From contig CP007051.1 of NCBI GenBank assembly GCA_000517565.1, positions 62,001 to 126,000 on the forward strand: 64,000 nucleotides of DNA. The letters are read 5' to 3'. The notes under the pieces are model-generated. The model saw only the letters and a list, made by a program, of their open reading frames with translations, had not been told where the DNA came from and did no database searches. Within the stretch, counting starts at the first letter, position 1. The number at the start of each line of letters is the position of its first letter. A program made the position numbers and the translations under genes. Source of the stretch: Desulfurella acetivorans A63. Its GTDB lineage: Bacteria; Campylobacterota_A; Desulfurellia; Desulfurellales; Desulfurellaceae. Positions 53,014-62,863 of the stretch are shown one piece after another.

Positions 53014-53977
53014 AATTTGTGTATATGGTGCTGGAAGCTGGGGTACTGCTATTGCTAATTTGCTTGCAAAGAAAAATTTAAACGTTTGTTTGTGTGCGCG
53101 AGATGAAAAACTTGTTGAAACAATGCAGGCAAGCTACCAAAATGACAAGTATTTAAAAGGTGTATATCTATCTCAAAATTTAGTTTTTGATACACCAAAA
53201 AACTCGTCTATTGGCATTTTTGCAGTACCGGTTAAGTATCTGCGAGGATTTATAAAACAATTTTCTATAAAAGTTGATTTGGCATTAAGTTTAAGCAAAG
53301 GTATTGAAGAAAAAACCTTTCTAACGCCTTCTGGTATATTGATTGAAACACTAGGTATTACAAAAGAACAATTTGCTGTATTATCTGGACCTAATTTTGC
53401 ACTTGAGGTTGCATTAGAGTTGCCTACAGCATCCGTTGTAGCTTCATGTAATAAAAAATTAGCTAAAAAGTTTCAAAATATTTTTAATACGATGTATTTT
53501 AGAGTTTATACATCATCGGATTATATTGGCATAGAGTATTTAGGTGCGCTTAAAAATATCCTAGCAATTGCTTGTGGTATTAGTGACGGATTAAATTTAG
53601 GACAAAATGCCAGAGCCGCTTTGATTACTCGTGGTGTTGCAGAAATTACAAGAATTTTTAAATTTTTTGGTGGTAAAAATAAGACAATGTTTAGTCTTGC
53701 AGGCATTGGCGATATAATTTTAACCACAACAGGCAACTTAAGCCGAAATCGTATGCTTGGTTTAAAATTAGCCCAAGGTTTGCCTATTGACGAAATTTTA
53801 AGCCAATTAAAAGGTATTCCTGAAGGTTATAATACAGTGATGGCTGTATTTGAATTTTCTAAAAAGTATTCTATAGAAACACCTATAATAAATGAAATTT
53901 ACAATATTATAGTAAACAAAAAAGACCCTTTTGAATCGATAACCGCATTAATGAGCAGACCACTTAAGTCAGAATAA
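53006..53977 (+). CDS. gpsA: glycerol-3-phosphate dehydrogenase [NAD(P)+]
   Basis: 323-aa enzyme making sn-glycerol 3-phosphate for phospholipids. The Rossmann motif is GAGSWGTAIANLLA, with SLSKGIE, LSGPNFALEV (usually GPSFA) and the catalytic Lys in 'YLGALKNILAIACGISDGLNLGQNARAALITRG'. It is the last gene of the argH operon and ends just before repeat copy B. Confidence 0.95.
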   Translation: MYEICVYGAGSWGTAIANLLAKKNLNVCLCARDEKLVETMQASYQNDKYLKGVYLSQNLVFDTPKNSSIGIFAVPVKYLRGFIKQFSIKVDLALSLSKGIEEKTFLTPSGILIETLGITKEQFAVLSGPNFALEVALELPTASVVASCNKKLAKKFQNIFNTMYFRVYTSSDYIGIEYLGALKNILAIACGISDGLNLGQNARAALITRGVAEITRIFKFFGGKNKTMFSLAGIGDIILTTTGNLSRNRMLGLKLAQGLPIDEILSQLKGIPEGYNTVMAVFEFSKKYSIETPIINEIYNIIVNKKDPFESITALMSRPLKSE

Positions 53978-53982
53978 GTCCC

Positions 53983-54076
53983 TTATTCTGAGGAGCGTTA
54001 AGCGAAGAATCCCACAAGTAGATCCTTCGGGCTTTGCGCCCTCAGGATGACTAACTTCGCTAGCGCTTAAGGATGA
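53983..54076. repeat. interspersed palindromic repeat, copy B
   Basis: TTATTCTGAG...GCGAAGAATCCCACAAGTAGATCCTTC...CTCAGGATGA, whose core is the reverse complement of that in copy A with one difference, plus a further arm CTAACTTCGCTAGCGCTTAAGGATGA shared with copy C. It lies between convergent gpsA and the glycerate kinase gene and may serve as a terminator. Confidence 0.8.
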
Positions 54077-54078
54077 TA

Positions 54079-55197
54079 TTAATTTAATTTTTTTTCCTTC
54101 CATGCTAAAAGTTTTGCAATTTCAGAGGCGAAAGATTTTAACAGAACATTTGTATTTTCTATTGATTCTCTAATTGACAAAGGCTTGTTTGTTATACTTA
54201 AAGCAATGTCGATTGTATCTTTGTATGTGTCTCTATCTGATATGCTACCAGCCAATGCAATTGTTAAACCATTTTTATTTATACTTTTAAACCTTTTTGC
54301 TACACGGTATGGAGCCTTACCACTTGCGGTTTGTTTGTCGAGTGCACCTTCACCTGTTATTAGACAATCACAATTGGATGCTTTTTTGTTGAAATTTCCA
54401 AGGTCCATAAATAATTCGGCACCGGGTTTTATTTGAGCGTTTAAATAACAAGAAGCAAATCCGCCTATTCCACCTGCTGCTCCTGCACCTTCTATATTTG
54501 CAATATCAATATTAAAATATTTTTTTGTAAGATCATTGAAATGAGCCAGTGCATTGTCTAAAAATTCAACCATTTTAGAATCGGCTCCTTTTTGCGGTCC
54601 GAATACATAACTTGCCCCGTTTGTTCCAAGCAGTGGGTTTGTTACATCGCTTGCTATTGTTATTTTAGGGAAATTTATAGGACTTTTTACAATAGTTTTT
54701 ATATTTTGTAAAGATTCGCCACCTATCCAAGATGGATTTCCTTTTGAATCTAAAAATTTAAAATCGAGGGCTGTTAGCATTCCGATACCACCATCGACTG
54801 TAGCAGAACCACCAATACCAAGTATAATTTCTTGTGCACCTTCTTCAATAGATTTTTTTATAAGCACACCTGTGCCAAAAGATGTAGTTTTTAGTGGATT
54901 TCTTTCTTCAGGCCTAATTAAAGCAATGCCACTTGCTTTTGCCATTTCAATTAGTGCGGTTTTACCAAACCATGCAATAGGTGCTTTAATTGGTCTCATT
55001 AAAGGGTCATATGTATCGTAATATTTTAAGTTTGCACCCATAGAAGCTGCTACATCTACACTTCCATCACCACCATCTGCTATGTAGCATTTTTCTACCA
55101 AAAGGCCAGATTTTAGAAGCTCTTCTGATACTGTATCGGTTGCTAGTACAGTAGATACTGCACCTTTAAACGCATTAATACTTACCAATATTTTCAT
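54079..55197 (-). CDS. glycerate kinase (GlxK/GarK family)
   Basis: 372-aa kinase phosphorylating D-glycerate. The N-terminal 'ILVSINAFKGAVSTVLATDTVSEEL' and 'ADGGDGSVDV' correspond to the DSFKGS.../ADGGEGT motifs of type I glycerate kinases. 'GFGTGVLI'-like SFGTGVLIKKSI, GIGGSATVDGGIGML and 'GEGALDKQTASGKAPYRVAK' complete the family pattern. A plausible role is salvage of glycerate to 2- or 3-phosphoglycerate. It stands 8 nt after (downstream on the minus strand of) the MCP gene. Confidence 0.93.
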   Translation of the reverse strand: MKILVSINAFKGAVSTVLATDTVSEELLKSGLLVEKCYIADGGDGSVDVAASMGANLKYYDTYDPLMRPIKAPIAWFGKTALIEMAKASGIALIRPEERNPLKTTSFGTGVLIKKSIEEGAQEIILGIGGSATVDGGIGMLTALDFKFLDSKGNPSWIGGESLQNIKTIVKSPINFPKITIASDVTNPLLGTNGASYVFGPQKGADSKMVEFLDNALAHFNDLTKKYFNIDIANIEGAGAAGGIGGFASCYLNAQIKPGAELFMDLGNFNKKASNCDCLITGEGALDKQTASGKAPYRVAKRFKSINKNGLTIALAGSISDRDTYKDTIDIALSITNKPLSIRESIENTNVLLKSFASEIAKLLAWKEKKLN

Positions 55198-55205
55198 ATT
55201 TTCTC

Positions 55206-56852
55206 CTATATATTAAAACCTATTCTTAAAGCTCCCCAATGTTTGCCTTCAAATAATATTGGTACAGACAACCTATACATAATCTCACCTGTATCTCGTG
55301 GATAAATCTGAATATATACTGATTCTTCGCTTTTAGCTGATGCTAAGCTAATTGGATCATTTAAAAGTCTTTTTGATCTGTTATTTTTTAAATCAGTTTT
55401 ATAGTCCCCCGTTAGGGGTTTATCATATTTTGAATTATGTGCTGCTAGATAACCATTATCATCTACAAGAACAACTGTAGAAAAATTAGGGTCTTTTGCT
55501 AAAAGTTCATCTTCAATTGGTTGTATATAATCTTTAATAAATTTTGTGAAACGCGTTTCATATTTTTGAGGTTTGGTGTTTGGTATAGGTATATAGTTTC
55601 TATCCCAAAGATCATTTGATGCAATAATGCCTTTTTTAACTGCATCATTAAATATCGATTCAATTTTTTCTTTACCAATTAGTGCAATTTCGTAAATTTT
55701 ATCTAAATAATGTCCACTATTTACTTTCTGGAGCATTTTGAAACTATTTTCGGCTTTTTTTGCAAAATTAGCTGTATTTGAGCTAATTTGATCAACACTA
55801 TTTGATGCATTTTTTAAGTGTTCAGTAATTATTTGCATCCTTTGATTAATATCGTTTATTAATTTTGATTGTTCTTCAACTGCACTGGCAATATTATTTA
55901 TCATATTATTGGCTTGGTTAATGTGGTTAGTTACATCTAAGAAAGCATGTATACTTTGCTCCACTACTTTTTTATTTTGAATTACTAACTCACCAACTTG
56001 ATTATTAGCTTTAATAACCGTTTCTACGTCGCTTTGCACGGTTTTTATAAGGTTTGAAATTTCATTTGTTGCATTTAGTGTATTTTCAGATAGTTTTCTT
56101 ATCTCATCTGCTACTACTGCAAAGCCTCTTCCATGCTCGCCAGCACGGGCTGCTTCAATTGCAGCATTTAAAGATAAAAGAGAAGTTTGATCAGCAATTT
56201 CATTTATTACGTCAATTATCTCGCTTATTTTTGAGGAAGATTCATTTAACTTGATAATATGTTCACGGTTCTTATTGATTTTAGCTGAAATATTTTCAGT
56301 TGTTTCTATAACACTTTTTGCATTTTTAGATGAAGTTTCTAAGACTTGATTAATTTTACCCATATAATCTACCATTGAAACGGTGTTTTGTGCAATATTT
56401 TTTACTGCCTCATTTGAATCATTCAAACCTGTTTCTATAATGGATAGTTCTTGAAAAATTGTTTTTACATCATTGCTTGTTTTTTGCGTATCAAAACTAA
56501 TTTTTGCAGCAGATATTGCAATATGGGTATCATTTGTAAATTTTTCGTTGAATATTTCTTTAAATTGAGTTTTAATGTTATTCAGTATTGTATTAAATTC
56601 AGAAAAAATATTGTTTAAACTTATTTTGGTTATTAAATCAATACGTTCTTTTTTAAAGAAATTATCTGAAAGCTTAGCTGACTCAGATTTTACTAATTTT
56701 AAAAACCTATATTTTGTTAATATTCCATTTATGATAAAAAAAATTACAGAGATTAAACCAAAAATCAAAAAAATTAAATTTTGATTAAAATAGTAAAATA
56801 CAGCGCAAAGCAATATATACATACTAATTGATTCTAAAAAATTTTTATCCAT
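55206..56852 (-). CDS. methyl-accepting chemotaxis protein with C-terminal sensor domain
   Basis: 548-aa chemoreceptor. Two closely spaced hydrophobic segments (about residues 9-22 and 26-46) leave no periplasmic sensor. A helical region and the conserved signalling hairpin follow ([27 protein letters not shown], about 230-260). After the signalling domain, residues about 400-548 form an alpha/beta domain ('[17 protein letters not shown]', '[24 protein letters not shown]') of Cache/PAS type. The ligand is therefore probably sensed in the cytoplasm by a C-terminal domain. It has a consensus promoter and an AGGAGG. Confidence 0.88.
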   Translation of the reverse strand: MDKNFLESISMYILLCAVFYYFNQNLIFLIFGLISVIFFIINGILTKYRFLKLVKSESAKLSDNFFKKERIDLITKISLNNIFSEFNTILNNIKTQFKEIFNEKFTNDTHIAISAAKISFDTQKTSNDVKTIFQELSIIETGLNDSNEAVKNIAQNTVSMVDYMGKINQVLETSSKNAKSVIETTENISAKINKNREHIIKLNESSSKISEIIDVINEIADQTSLLSLNAAIEAARAGEHGRGFAVVADEIRKLSENTLNATNEISNLIKTVQSDVETVIKANNQVGELVIQNKKVVEQSIHAFLDVTNHINQANNMINNIASAVEEQSKLINDINQRMQIITEHLKNASNSVDQISSNTANFAKKAENSFKMLQKVNSGHYLDKIYEIALIGKEKIESIFNDAVKKGIIASNDLWDRNYIPIPNTKPQKYETRFTKFIKDYIQPIEDELLAKDPNFSTVVLVDDNGYLAAHNSKYDKPLTGDYKTDLKNNRSKRLLNDPISLASAKSEESVYIQIYPRDTGEIMYRLSVPILFEGKHWGALRIGFNI

Positions 56853-56884
56853 GTATATACCTCCTATTTATAGTTTACAAACTA

Positions 56885-56913
56885 ATTATATAATTATCAT
56901 TAAATAAAGTCAA
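56885..56913 (-). promoter_or_regulatory. consensus promoter of MCP gene
   Basis: On the minus strand: TTGACT (56908-56913), 17-nt spacer, perfect TATAAT (56885-56890), 32 nt before the ATG. It lies just beyond the stop of the TIGR00725 gene. Confidence 0.75.
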
Positions 56914-56924
56914 CGCACTAAAAG

Positions 56925-57377
56925 TTAACTAAAAATGAATTTTTTAGCTAATTCTATAGCTTCTTGGGGGCTATTTGCAAATTTCATACCTTCTATGTTC
57001 CACGAACACTCAAGACCAATTACTGTTTTTTGCAGATTGAGTGCAGCAGAAATTTCATTTAATGTACCATAGCTTCCTTCAATAGCAATTAGGCAATCTG
57101 CGCTTTGTACTATACAAAAATTTCTAGCGTATCCCATACCAGATGCAATAGGAATTTTTATATATGGATTTGCATTTTTTTTGTCTTTGTCTGGTAAAAT
57201 ACCAACAGTTAAACCACCATGGTCAAATGCCCCTTTACTTGCAGCTTCCATTACACCGTCTAAACCGCCGCAAACCAGCACAAAATTATTTAAAGCTATA
57301 AGTTTTCCAACCTCATAGGCAATGGATTTTGCTTTTTCAGAAGCTTTTTGAGAGCCTATTACGCCTATTAGATGCAT
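56925..57377 (-). CDS. TIGR00725/LOG-like Rossmann-fold protein
   Basis: 150-aa protein of the SLOG superfamily resembling TIGR00725. 'IGVIGSQKASEKAKSIAYEVG', 'LVCGGLDGVMEAASKGAFDHGGLTVGILP' and SGMGYARNF...IAIEGSYGTLNEISAAL are the nucleotide-binding signatures of the LOG/DprA-like fold. Unlike true LOG phosphoribohydrolases it lacks the PGGxGTxxE motif exactly, showing GSYGTLNE. The function is uncertain. Its 5' 41 nt overlap the 3' end of uvrA in another frame. Confidence 0.82.
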   Translation of the reverse strand: MHLIGVIGSQKASEKAKSIAYEVGKLIALNNFVLVCGGLDGVMEAASKGAFDHGGLTVGILPDKDKKNANPYIKIPIASGMGYARNFCIVQSADCLIAIEGSYGTLNEISAALNLQKTVIGLECSWNIEGMKFANSPQEAIELAKKFIFS

Positions 57378-60183
57378 TTGATTTCTCCAATTTTTCTTTT
57401 AAATACTTACCTGTAATTGATTTTGGGTTTTTTGCAATTTCGTATACAGTACCTTTAGCAACTACCTGTCCGCCTTTATCTCCACCACCTATACCCATGT
57501 CAATAATATAGTCTGCACATTTTAATATATCTAAATCATGTTCTATTATAATTACACTGTGACCACTATCTATAAGCCTATTTATTACATGCAATAGTTT
57601 TTTTATATCATCTGGATGAAGACCTCTAGAAGGCTCATCAAACAGGTATAGAGTTTTTTTGTTAGGAGGCGTTATTAGTTCTTTTGCTAATTTTATGCGC
57701 TGGGCTTCTCCACCAGATAGCGTTGTCGCATTTTGACCTAGTTTTATATAGCCAAGCCCTATGTCTTTTAAAATTCCAAGTTTATTTTTAATTTTTGGTA
57801 TGTTATCAAAAAACTCATAAGCTTCATCGATACTCATATTAAGCACATCAGCTATATTTTTATCTTTGTAGTAAACAGATAGTGTGGCATCATTGTATCT
57901 TTTTCCGCCGCAGGCTTCACATAATACATAAACATCAGGTAAAAATTGCATTTCAACTTTTATGTAACCTTCGCCTTTGCACTTTTCACATCTGCCGCCA
58001 GCTACATTAAAGCTAAAGCGAGAAGGGGTAAAACCTAAAATTTTTGCTTGTGTAACATTAGCGAATAATTCTCTGATATCTGTAAAAACAGATGTATAAG
58101 TAGCTGGATTTGAGCGAGGTGTTCTGCCTATTGGTGATTGATTTATGGCAATGATGCGTTCAATTAGTTGAAAGTTTTCAATATCTCCAGAACTTTGAGA
58201 AGAATCAAAAAATTCATTATCGTTTGAATTAAAGTCTGTTTCTTGAAAAGCTTCTCTATTTAAGGTTTGGTGAATGTTAATTTTTTCTTTTAATTTTGGC
58301 AAAAGGAAATCAAAAATTAAACTTGACTTGCCGCTTCCAGAAACACCACTTATTCCAACTAAACATCCAAGCGGTATATCAACGTTTAAATTTTTAATAT
58401 TGTGAACATTAACATTTTTTAATTTAAGAAAATCTTTAAAATTTCTTTTTGGCGGTACTTCAATTTTTAGTTTTCCAGATAAATATTTACCTGTTAGAGA
58501 GTTTTCGTTTGTTAGTATTTGATCTAGTGAGCCTTCAGCGCATATTTCTCCTCCAAATTTGCCACTCTTTGGCCCTATATCTATGATATAATCACTGTTT
58601 TTTATTAAAAACTCATTGTGTTCTACCATTAAAATTGTATTTCCTAAATCACGCAATTCTTTCAAAATTTTTATAAGTTTTTCTGTTTCTGAAGGGTGCA
58701 AACCAATTGATGGTTCATCCAGGCAATAAGTTACACCGCTTAAAGATGTACCTATCTGTGTTGCAAGTTTAACCCTTTGAGCTTCTCCACCAGATAACGT
58801 AGCCGTGCTTCTTGAAAGCGATAAATAATCTAAATTCAAATCCACAAGAAACTGCAATCTTTTTATAATTTCATTAAGTGGGTTTTTTGCAATTTGTTTT
58901 TGTGTTGGATCTAGCTTTTTTTCTAAATTTTTAAAGAAATCCAATGTTTCATCAATGCGAAGGTTTGTAACTTCTATAATATTTTTACCTTCTATTTTGG
59001 CTGATAGGCTTTCTTTGTTTAACCTAAAGCCGTTGCAATCTGGGCACACAACACTTTTATGCAAAAAAGCGTTTTGAGTTGCAAATATTGGATCTGATTC
59101 AAAAAAACGCTCTACCATAGATATGATTCCATCAAAATCGCCACTTCCAAAATAAACAACATCTTTTTGCTGAGTTGTAAGGTCTTTAAAAGGCATATAA
59201 ACATCTATGTTAAGAGAAATGCATTTTTGTATTATATAATTTTGAGCCTTAGCGTATCTTGGTTTAGAAAATGGAATTATAGCGCCTTCTTTTATGGATA
59301 AATTTTCATTTATCAAAGCACAAGTGCGTAGTTTATTTACAAAACCTAGGCCATGGCAAACCGGGCATGCGCCAAGTGGAGAGTTAAATGAAAAACTTTG
59401 AGCATTTTTTGGTGAATAATTGATATTGCAAACCGGACAGCTAAATTCAGTTGAAAATACTTCAATTGCATTTGTTTGTATATCTTTTACATACACAGTT
59501 TTAGAATTTTTAAGTGCAAGTTCTATAGATTGCTGAACGCGCTCTTTTGAGTCTTCATTTACAACAATTCTATCTACAACTAAGAATATTGTGTGTTTTT
59601 TATTTTTGTCTAACTTTGGGGGATCATCAAGCGTATATTCTATATCATCAGCAATAATTCTTACAAAACCCTGTTTTGCAAGAAGGTTAAATTCTTGACT
59701 AAATTCACCTTTTTTATTTATAGCTATTGGTCGCATTATAAGTATCTTTTTTCCTTTTAATTGGGATATTTTGTTTATAATGGCCTGAGGGGTTTGCTGT
59801 TCAATTTTGCGACCACAATTATAGCAATAATACTGAGCAAGATTTGCCCATATAAGCCTCATGTAATCGTATATTTCTGTTGTTGTACCAACAGTGGAGC
59901 GGCTATTTGATGAAAGTTTTTGATCTATGCTAATAGATGGCGATAAGCCAGTTATGTAGTCAACATCACTTTTTTCTAGCTTTTCTAAAAATTGACGTGT
60001 ATAAGCGGATAGCGACTCTATGTATCTGCGCTGGCCTTCTGCGTAGACTATATCAAAAACAATTGTTGATTTTCCAGAGCCAGATGGACCAACAAAACTT
60101 ACAATTTTAAATTTAGGAATTTTAACATCAATATTTTTTAAATTATGTTGTCTTGCACCTTTGATAAATATATGATCTTGCAT
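57337..60183 (-). CDS. uvrA: excinuclease ABC subunit A
   Basis: 948-aa ABC-type ATPase that recognises DNA damage with UvrB. Two Walker A motifs (GPSGSGKST near the N-terminus, GVSGSGKSS in the second half), two LSGGEAQR(V/I)KLA signatures, and zinc fingers CPVC...CPVC and CEKC...CEAC are intact. The start at 60183 has AGGAT 5 nt upstream and is preferred over 60201. It follows repeat copy C and is probably transcribed separately from dnaB. Confidence 0.97.
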   Translation of the reverse strand: MQDHIFIKGARQHNLKNIDVKIPKFKIVSFVGPSGSGKSTIVFDIVYAEGQRRYIESLSAYTRQFLEKLEKSDVDYITGLSPSISIDQKLSSNSRSTVGTTTEIYDYMRLIWANLAQYYCYNCGRKIEQQTPQAIINKISQLKGKKILIMRPIAINKKGEFSQEFNLLAKQGFVRIIADDIEYTLDDPPKLDKNKKHTIFLVVDRIVVNEDSKERVQQSIELALKNSKTVYVKDIQTNAIEVFSTEFSCPVCNINYSPKNAQSFSFNSPLGACPVCHGLGFVNKLRTCALINENLSIKEGAIIPFSKPRYAKAQNYIIQKCISLNIDVYMPFKDLTTQQKDVVYFGSGDFDGIISMVERFFESDPIFATQNAFLHKSVVCPDCNGFRLNKESLSAKIEGKNIIEVTNLRIDETLDFFKNLEKKLDPTQKQIAKNPLNEIIKRLQFLVDLNLDYLSLSRSTATLSGGEAQRVKLATQIGTSLSGVTYCLDEPSIGLHPSETEKLIKILKELRDLGNTILMVEHNEFLIKNSDYIIDIGPKSGKFGGEICAEGSLDQILTNENSLTGKYLSGKLKIEVPPKRNFKDFLKLKNVNVHNIKNLNVDIPLGCLVGISGVSGSGKSSLIFDFLLPKLKEKINIHQTLNREAFQETDFNSNDNEFFDSSQSSGDIENFQLIERIIAINQSPIGRTPRSNPATYTSVFTDIRELFANVTQAKILGFTPSRFSFNVAGGRCEKCKGEGYIKVEMQFLPDVYVLCEACGGKRYNDATLSVYYKDKNIADVLNMSIDEAYEFFDNIPKIKNKLGILKDIGLGYIKLGQNATTLSGGEAQRIKLAKELITPPNKKTLYLFDEPSRGLHPDDIKKLLHVINRLIDSGHSVIIIEHDLDILKCADYIIDMGIGGGDKGGQVVAKGTVYEIAKNPKSITGKYLKEKLEKSNASNRRNRLSKSF

Positions 60184-60197
60184 AGGAATCCTGTTTG

Positions 60198-60271
60198 TCA
60201 TTCTGAGAGCAACGCTCGAGATCCTTAGCTAGCGCTTCAGGATGATTTACTTCGCTTGCGCTCAGGATGAT
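60198..60271. repeat. interspersed palindromic repeat, copy C
   Basis: TCATTCTGAGAGCAACGCTCGAGATCC...CTTCAGGATGA followed by TTACTTCGCTTGCGCTCAGGATGATGA. It fills the whole gap between the dnaB stop and the uvrA start and shares its second arm with copy B. Confidence 0.8.
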
Positions 60272-60274
60272 GAC

Positions 60275-61702
60275 TTAAAATTCTTCAACTTCGTTTACAT
60301 TGTTGTAAAATGTATCTACAGTTTGTTCATCGCTCATATTTTTAAATGTAGTTGTATTTTTATGGAAAAGCAAATTTACCGTACCTGTTGGTCCATTTCT
60401 ATGTTTTGCAATATGTATTTCAGCTGTTGTAGTTTGTGGTTCATCTGATTGATTTTTTTTGTTATTTGCATCATTTTTTTTATGATATACATCATCCCTG
60501 TATATAAACATGACAATATCCGCATCCTGCTCAATAGAACCCGATTCTCTCAAATCAGACATCATTGGACGTTTGTTATCTCTTTGTTCTACGCTTCTGT
60601 TTAGCTGTGATAATGCAAGAATAGGAATATTTAGCTCTTTTGCTAATATTTTTAGAGATCTTGATATTTCTGATACTTCTTGAGCACGATTTTCTCTTTT
60701 TAGTCCTTCAATAAGTTGAAGGTAATCTATAATTAGAAAATCAATATTACGCTCTATTTTTAGTTTTCTAGCTTTTGTTCTAATATCGAGGCTTGTTATT
60801 AGTGAAGAATCATCTATATATATACGCAAATTACGTGCTTTGTCTATTGTTTGTACAAGTAAATTCCATTCGCTTACGCTTAGTCTGCCAGATTTTATTT
60901 TATGAAATTCTATATTGCTCATTGAAGATAAAATTCTCATAGCAATTTGCCTGTAGGTCATCTCTAAACTAAAGATGCCAACTGAAATATTGTTTTTTTG
61001 TGCCATATTAAGAGCAATATTAACGGCAAAAGCAGTCTTTCCCATACTTGGTCTTGCAGCAAGAATTATTAGATCACCTCTTTGAAAACCATTTAGCGTT
61101 CTATCTATGTCGATAAAACCTGTTGGTAGACCAGTAACTTCAGTATTTCTTTGTTTTAAATTTTGTATTAACTCTTGTATTTCATCACCTATATCATTTA
61201 GGGATTTGTAACTTTCTGTCTTTTTTGTTGAAATATTAAATATTTTTTTTTCTGCAAGATTTAATATTTCTTCTGTATCTAATGCATCTGCATATGCAAT
61301 ATCGGTAATTTCTTGAGAAGCAAAAATTAATTCCCTTAAAACGCTTTTTTGGTAGATAATTTTTGCATAGTGTGTAACATTGGAAATGTTTGGAAGATAG
61401 TCCGTAATTTCAATTAAGTAATCCATGCCGCCAATAGTATCTAGCTTGTTGCCTAAATAATTAGCTATAATTATGTGATCAAAACTTATACCCTGTGAAT
61501 ACAAGACGAGCATTGTCTGAAAGATTAACGCGTTTCTTTTATCGTAAAAATGTTTATCAGTTATATATTCTAATGCTTGACCAATTTTAGAGTTATCTAA
61601 AAACAAGGCAGAAAGCAAAGCTTTTTCTGCCTCATATGCATTTGGTAATTCAATAGAAGTAGACGAGCTTGTAGCAGGTTTTAATGGTGTATTAATTTTC
61701 AT
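60275..61702 (-). CDS. dnaB: replicative DNA helicase DnaB
   Basis: 475-aa hexameric helicase unwinding DNA at the replication fork. The N-terminal DnaB domain (about 18-120; 'NAYEAEKALLSALFLDN') is followed by the RecA-like core with Walker A AARPSMGKTAFA, Walker B 'FLIIDYLQLIEG' and 'LRESGSIEQDADIVMFIYRDD'. No intein is present. It overlaps rplI by 11 nt and closes the ribosomal protein operon. Confidence 0.97.
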   Translation of the reverse strand: MKINTPLKPATSSSTSIELPNAYEAEKALLSALFLDNSKIGQALEYITDKHFYDKRNALIFQTMLVLYSQGISFDHIIIANYLGNKLDTIGGMDYLIEITDYLPNISNVTHYAKIIYQKSVLRELIFASQEITDIAYADALDTEEILNLAEKKIFNISTKKTESYKSLNDIGDEIQELIQNLKQRNTEVTGLPTGFIDIDRTLNGFQRGDLIILAARPSMGKTAFAVNIALNMAQKNNISVGIFSLEMTYRQIAMRILSSMSNIEFHKIKSGRLSVSEWNLLVQTIDKARNLRIYIDDSSLITSLDIRTKARKLKIERNIDFLIIDYLQLIEGLKRENRAQEVSEISRSLKILAKELNIPILALSQLNRSVEQRDNKRPMMSDLRESGSIEQDADIVMFIYRDDVYHKKNDANNKKNQSDEPQTTTAEIHIAKHRNGPTGTVNLLFHKNTTTFKNMSDEQTVDTFYNNVNEVEEF

Positions 61703-62144
61703 CTAAACTACGTACAATAACTTTTATATTAGCTTTTATATCTCTATAAAGAGCTATTGTTACTTCATATTCCCCTATTTGTTTTATTGGATCCTCAAGC
61801 CTTATGCTTTTTTTATCAATCTCTATTTGTTTTTCTTTTAATGCCCCATAGATATCGTTTGTTCCAATTGAACCAAACAGCTTGCCACCTTCACCTGCCT
61901 TTGCTTTTAACTCAATAGTTAAACCATCAAGCTGCTCTTTTTTTGCTTGTTCTAGTTGTAGTCTTTTTTGTGCCCTTTTTATTATACTGTTTCTTTTTTC
62001 TTCTATTAGTTTTACATTTTCTTTTGTAGCTTTTAGAGCTAGTTTTCTTGGAAATAAAAAATTGCGTGCATAACCATCTTTAACGTCTAAAACATCACCT
62101 GCCAATCCTAAATTTTCTATATCTTCAAGTAAAACAACCCTCAT
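61692..62144 (-). CDS. rplI: 50S ribosomal protein L9
   Basis: 150-aa two-domain 23S rRNA-binding protein. MRVVLLEDIENLGLAGDVLDVKDGYARNFLFP is the classic N-terminus, followed by the long connecting helix and a C-terminal domain. The ATG at 62144, 8 nt after GGGG, is used instead of the one at 62150, which is too close to it. It is fourth in the rpsF operon. Confidence 0.97.
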   Translation of the reverse strand: MRVVLLEDIENLGLAGDVLDVKDGYARNFLFPRKLALKATKENVKLIEEKRNSIIKRAQKRLQLEQAKKEQLDGLTIELKAKAGEGGKLFGSIGTNDIYGALKEKQIEIDKKSIRLEDPIKQIGEYEVTIALYRDIKANIKVIVRSLDEN

Positions 62145-62172
62145 ATACATATCCCCTTTTTTTAAACTAAAA

Positions 62173-62439
62173 TCAGCTTTTCAGCTTTGTATTAATGGTA
62201 AATGGTAACAATGCCATGATCCTTGCGCGCTTTATGCTTGTGCTGAGTTTTCTTTGATGTTTTGCACACACACCGCTAGCTTTTCTTGAGACAATTTTGT
62301 ATCTTTCTGTAATAAATCTAGATAATACATCAGTATTTTTATAATCAATTTCATCAATATTATTGATACAAAAGTAACAAACCTTTTTCTTTGAAAATTT
62401 AAATACTCTTTTTCTTTTGTTTTTATCGTTGTTTTCCAT
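62173..62439 (-). CDS. rpsR: 30S ribosomal protein S18
   Basis: 88-aa protein forming a dimer with S6 in the small-subunit platform. It retains cysteines in CYFC and in VCAKH, suggesting the zinc-binding (C+) form. '[48 protein letters not shown]' type core is conserved. A TTTTTACTCC leader (GGAGT) supports the start. Confidence 0.96.
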   Translation of the reverse strand: MENNDKNKRKRVFKFSKKKVCYFCINNIDEIDYKNTDVLSRFITERYKIVSRKASGVCAKHQRKLSTSIKRARIMALLPFTINTKLKS

Positions 62440-62462
62440 TTTTACTCCTTTGTTTTTTAATT

Positions 62463-62855
62463 TTAAAATGGTACATCTTCATCGTCTTCAGGCAATTTAA
62501 TGTCATCCTTTATATTGTTGTTTGCGCCACCAATAAATTGGAAAGCATTTAAAACAACTTCATGTTTTGAACGTTTGTTGCCGTCTTTGTCTTCCCATGT
62601 ACGCAACCTTAAGCGCCCTTCAACAAATAATGGCGTGCCTTTTTTGCAGTATTGCGCTATTGTTTCAGCTTGTTTGCCAAATGCAATAATATCCACAAAT
62701 AACACTTCAGTTTTTCTGTTACCATCAGCATCTTTTCCTACATTAGAGTTAACTGCAAGTCCAAATGTTGCAACGCCAACATTTGAGGGTGTATAGCGCA
62801 ATTCTGGATCTCTGGTAAGGTTACCCATAAGAAAAATTCTATTTAAGTTTGACAC
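62463..62855 (-). CDS. ssb: single-stranded DNA-binding protein
   Basis: 130-aa SSB with an OB fold (about 1-105; '[32 protein letters not shown]', '[20 protein letters not shown]') and the acidic tail DDEDVPF that recruits repair and replication proteins. It has the usual location between rpsF and rpsR. Confidence 0.97.
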   Translation of the reverse strand: MSNLNRIFLMGNLTRDPELRYTPSNVGVATFGLAVNSNVGKDADGNRKTEVLFVDIIAFGKQAETIAQYCKKGTPLFVEGRLRLRTWEDKDGNKRSKHEVVLNAFQFIGGANNNIKDDIKLPEDDEDVPF

Positions 62856-62863
62856 TTTCGCTC

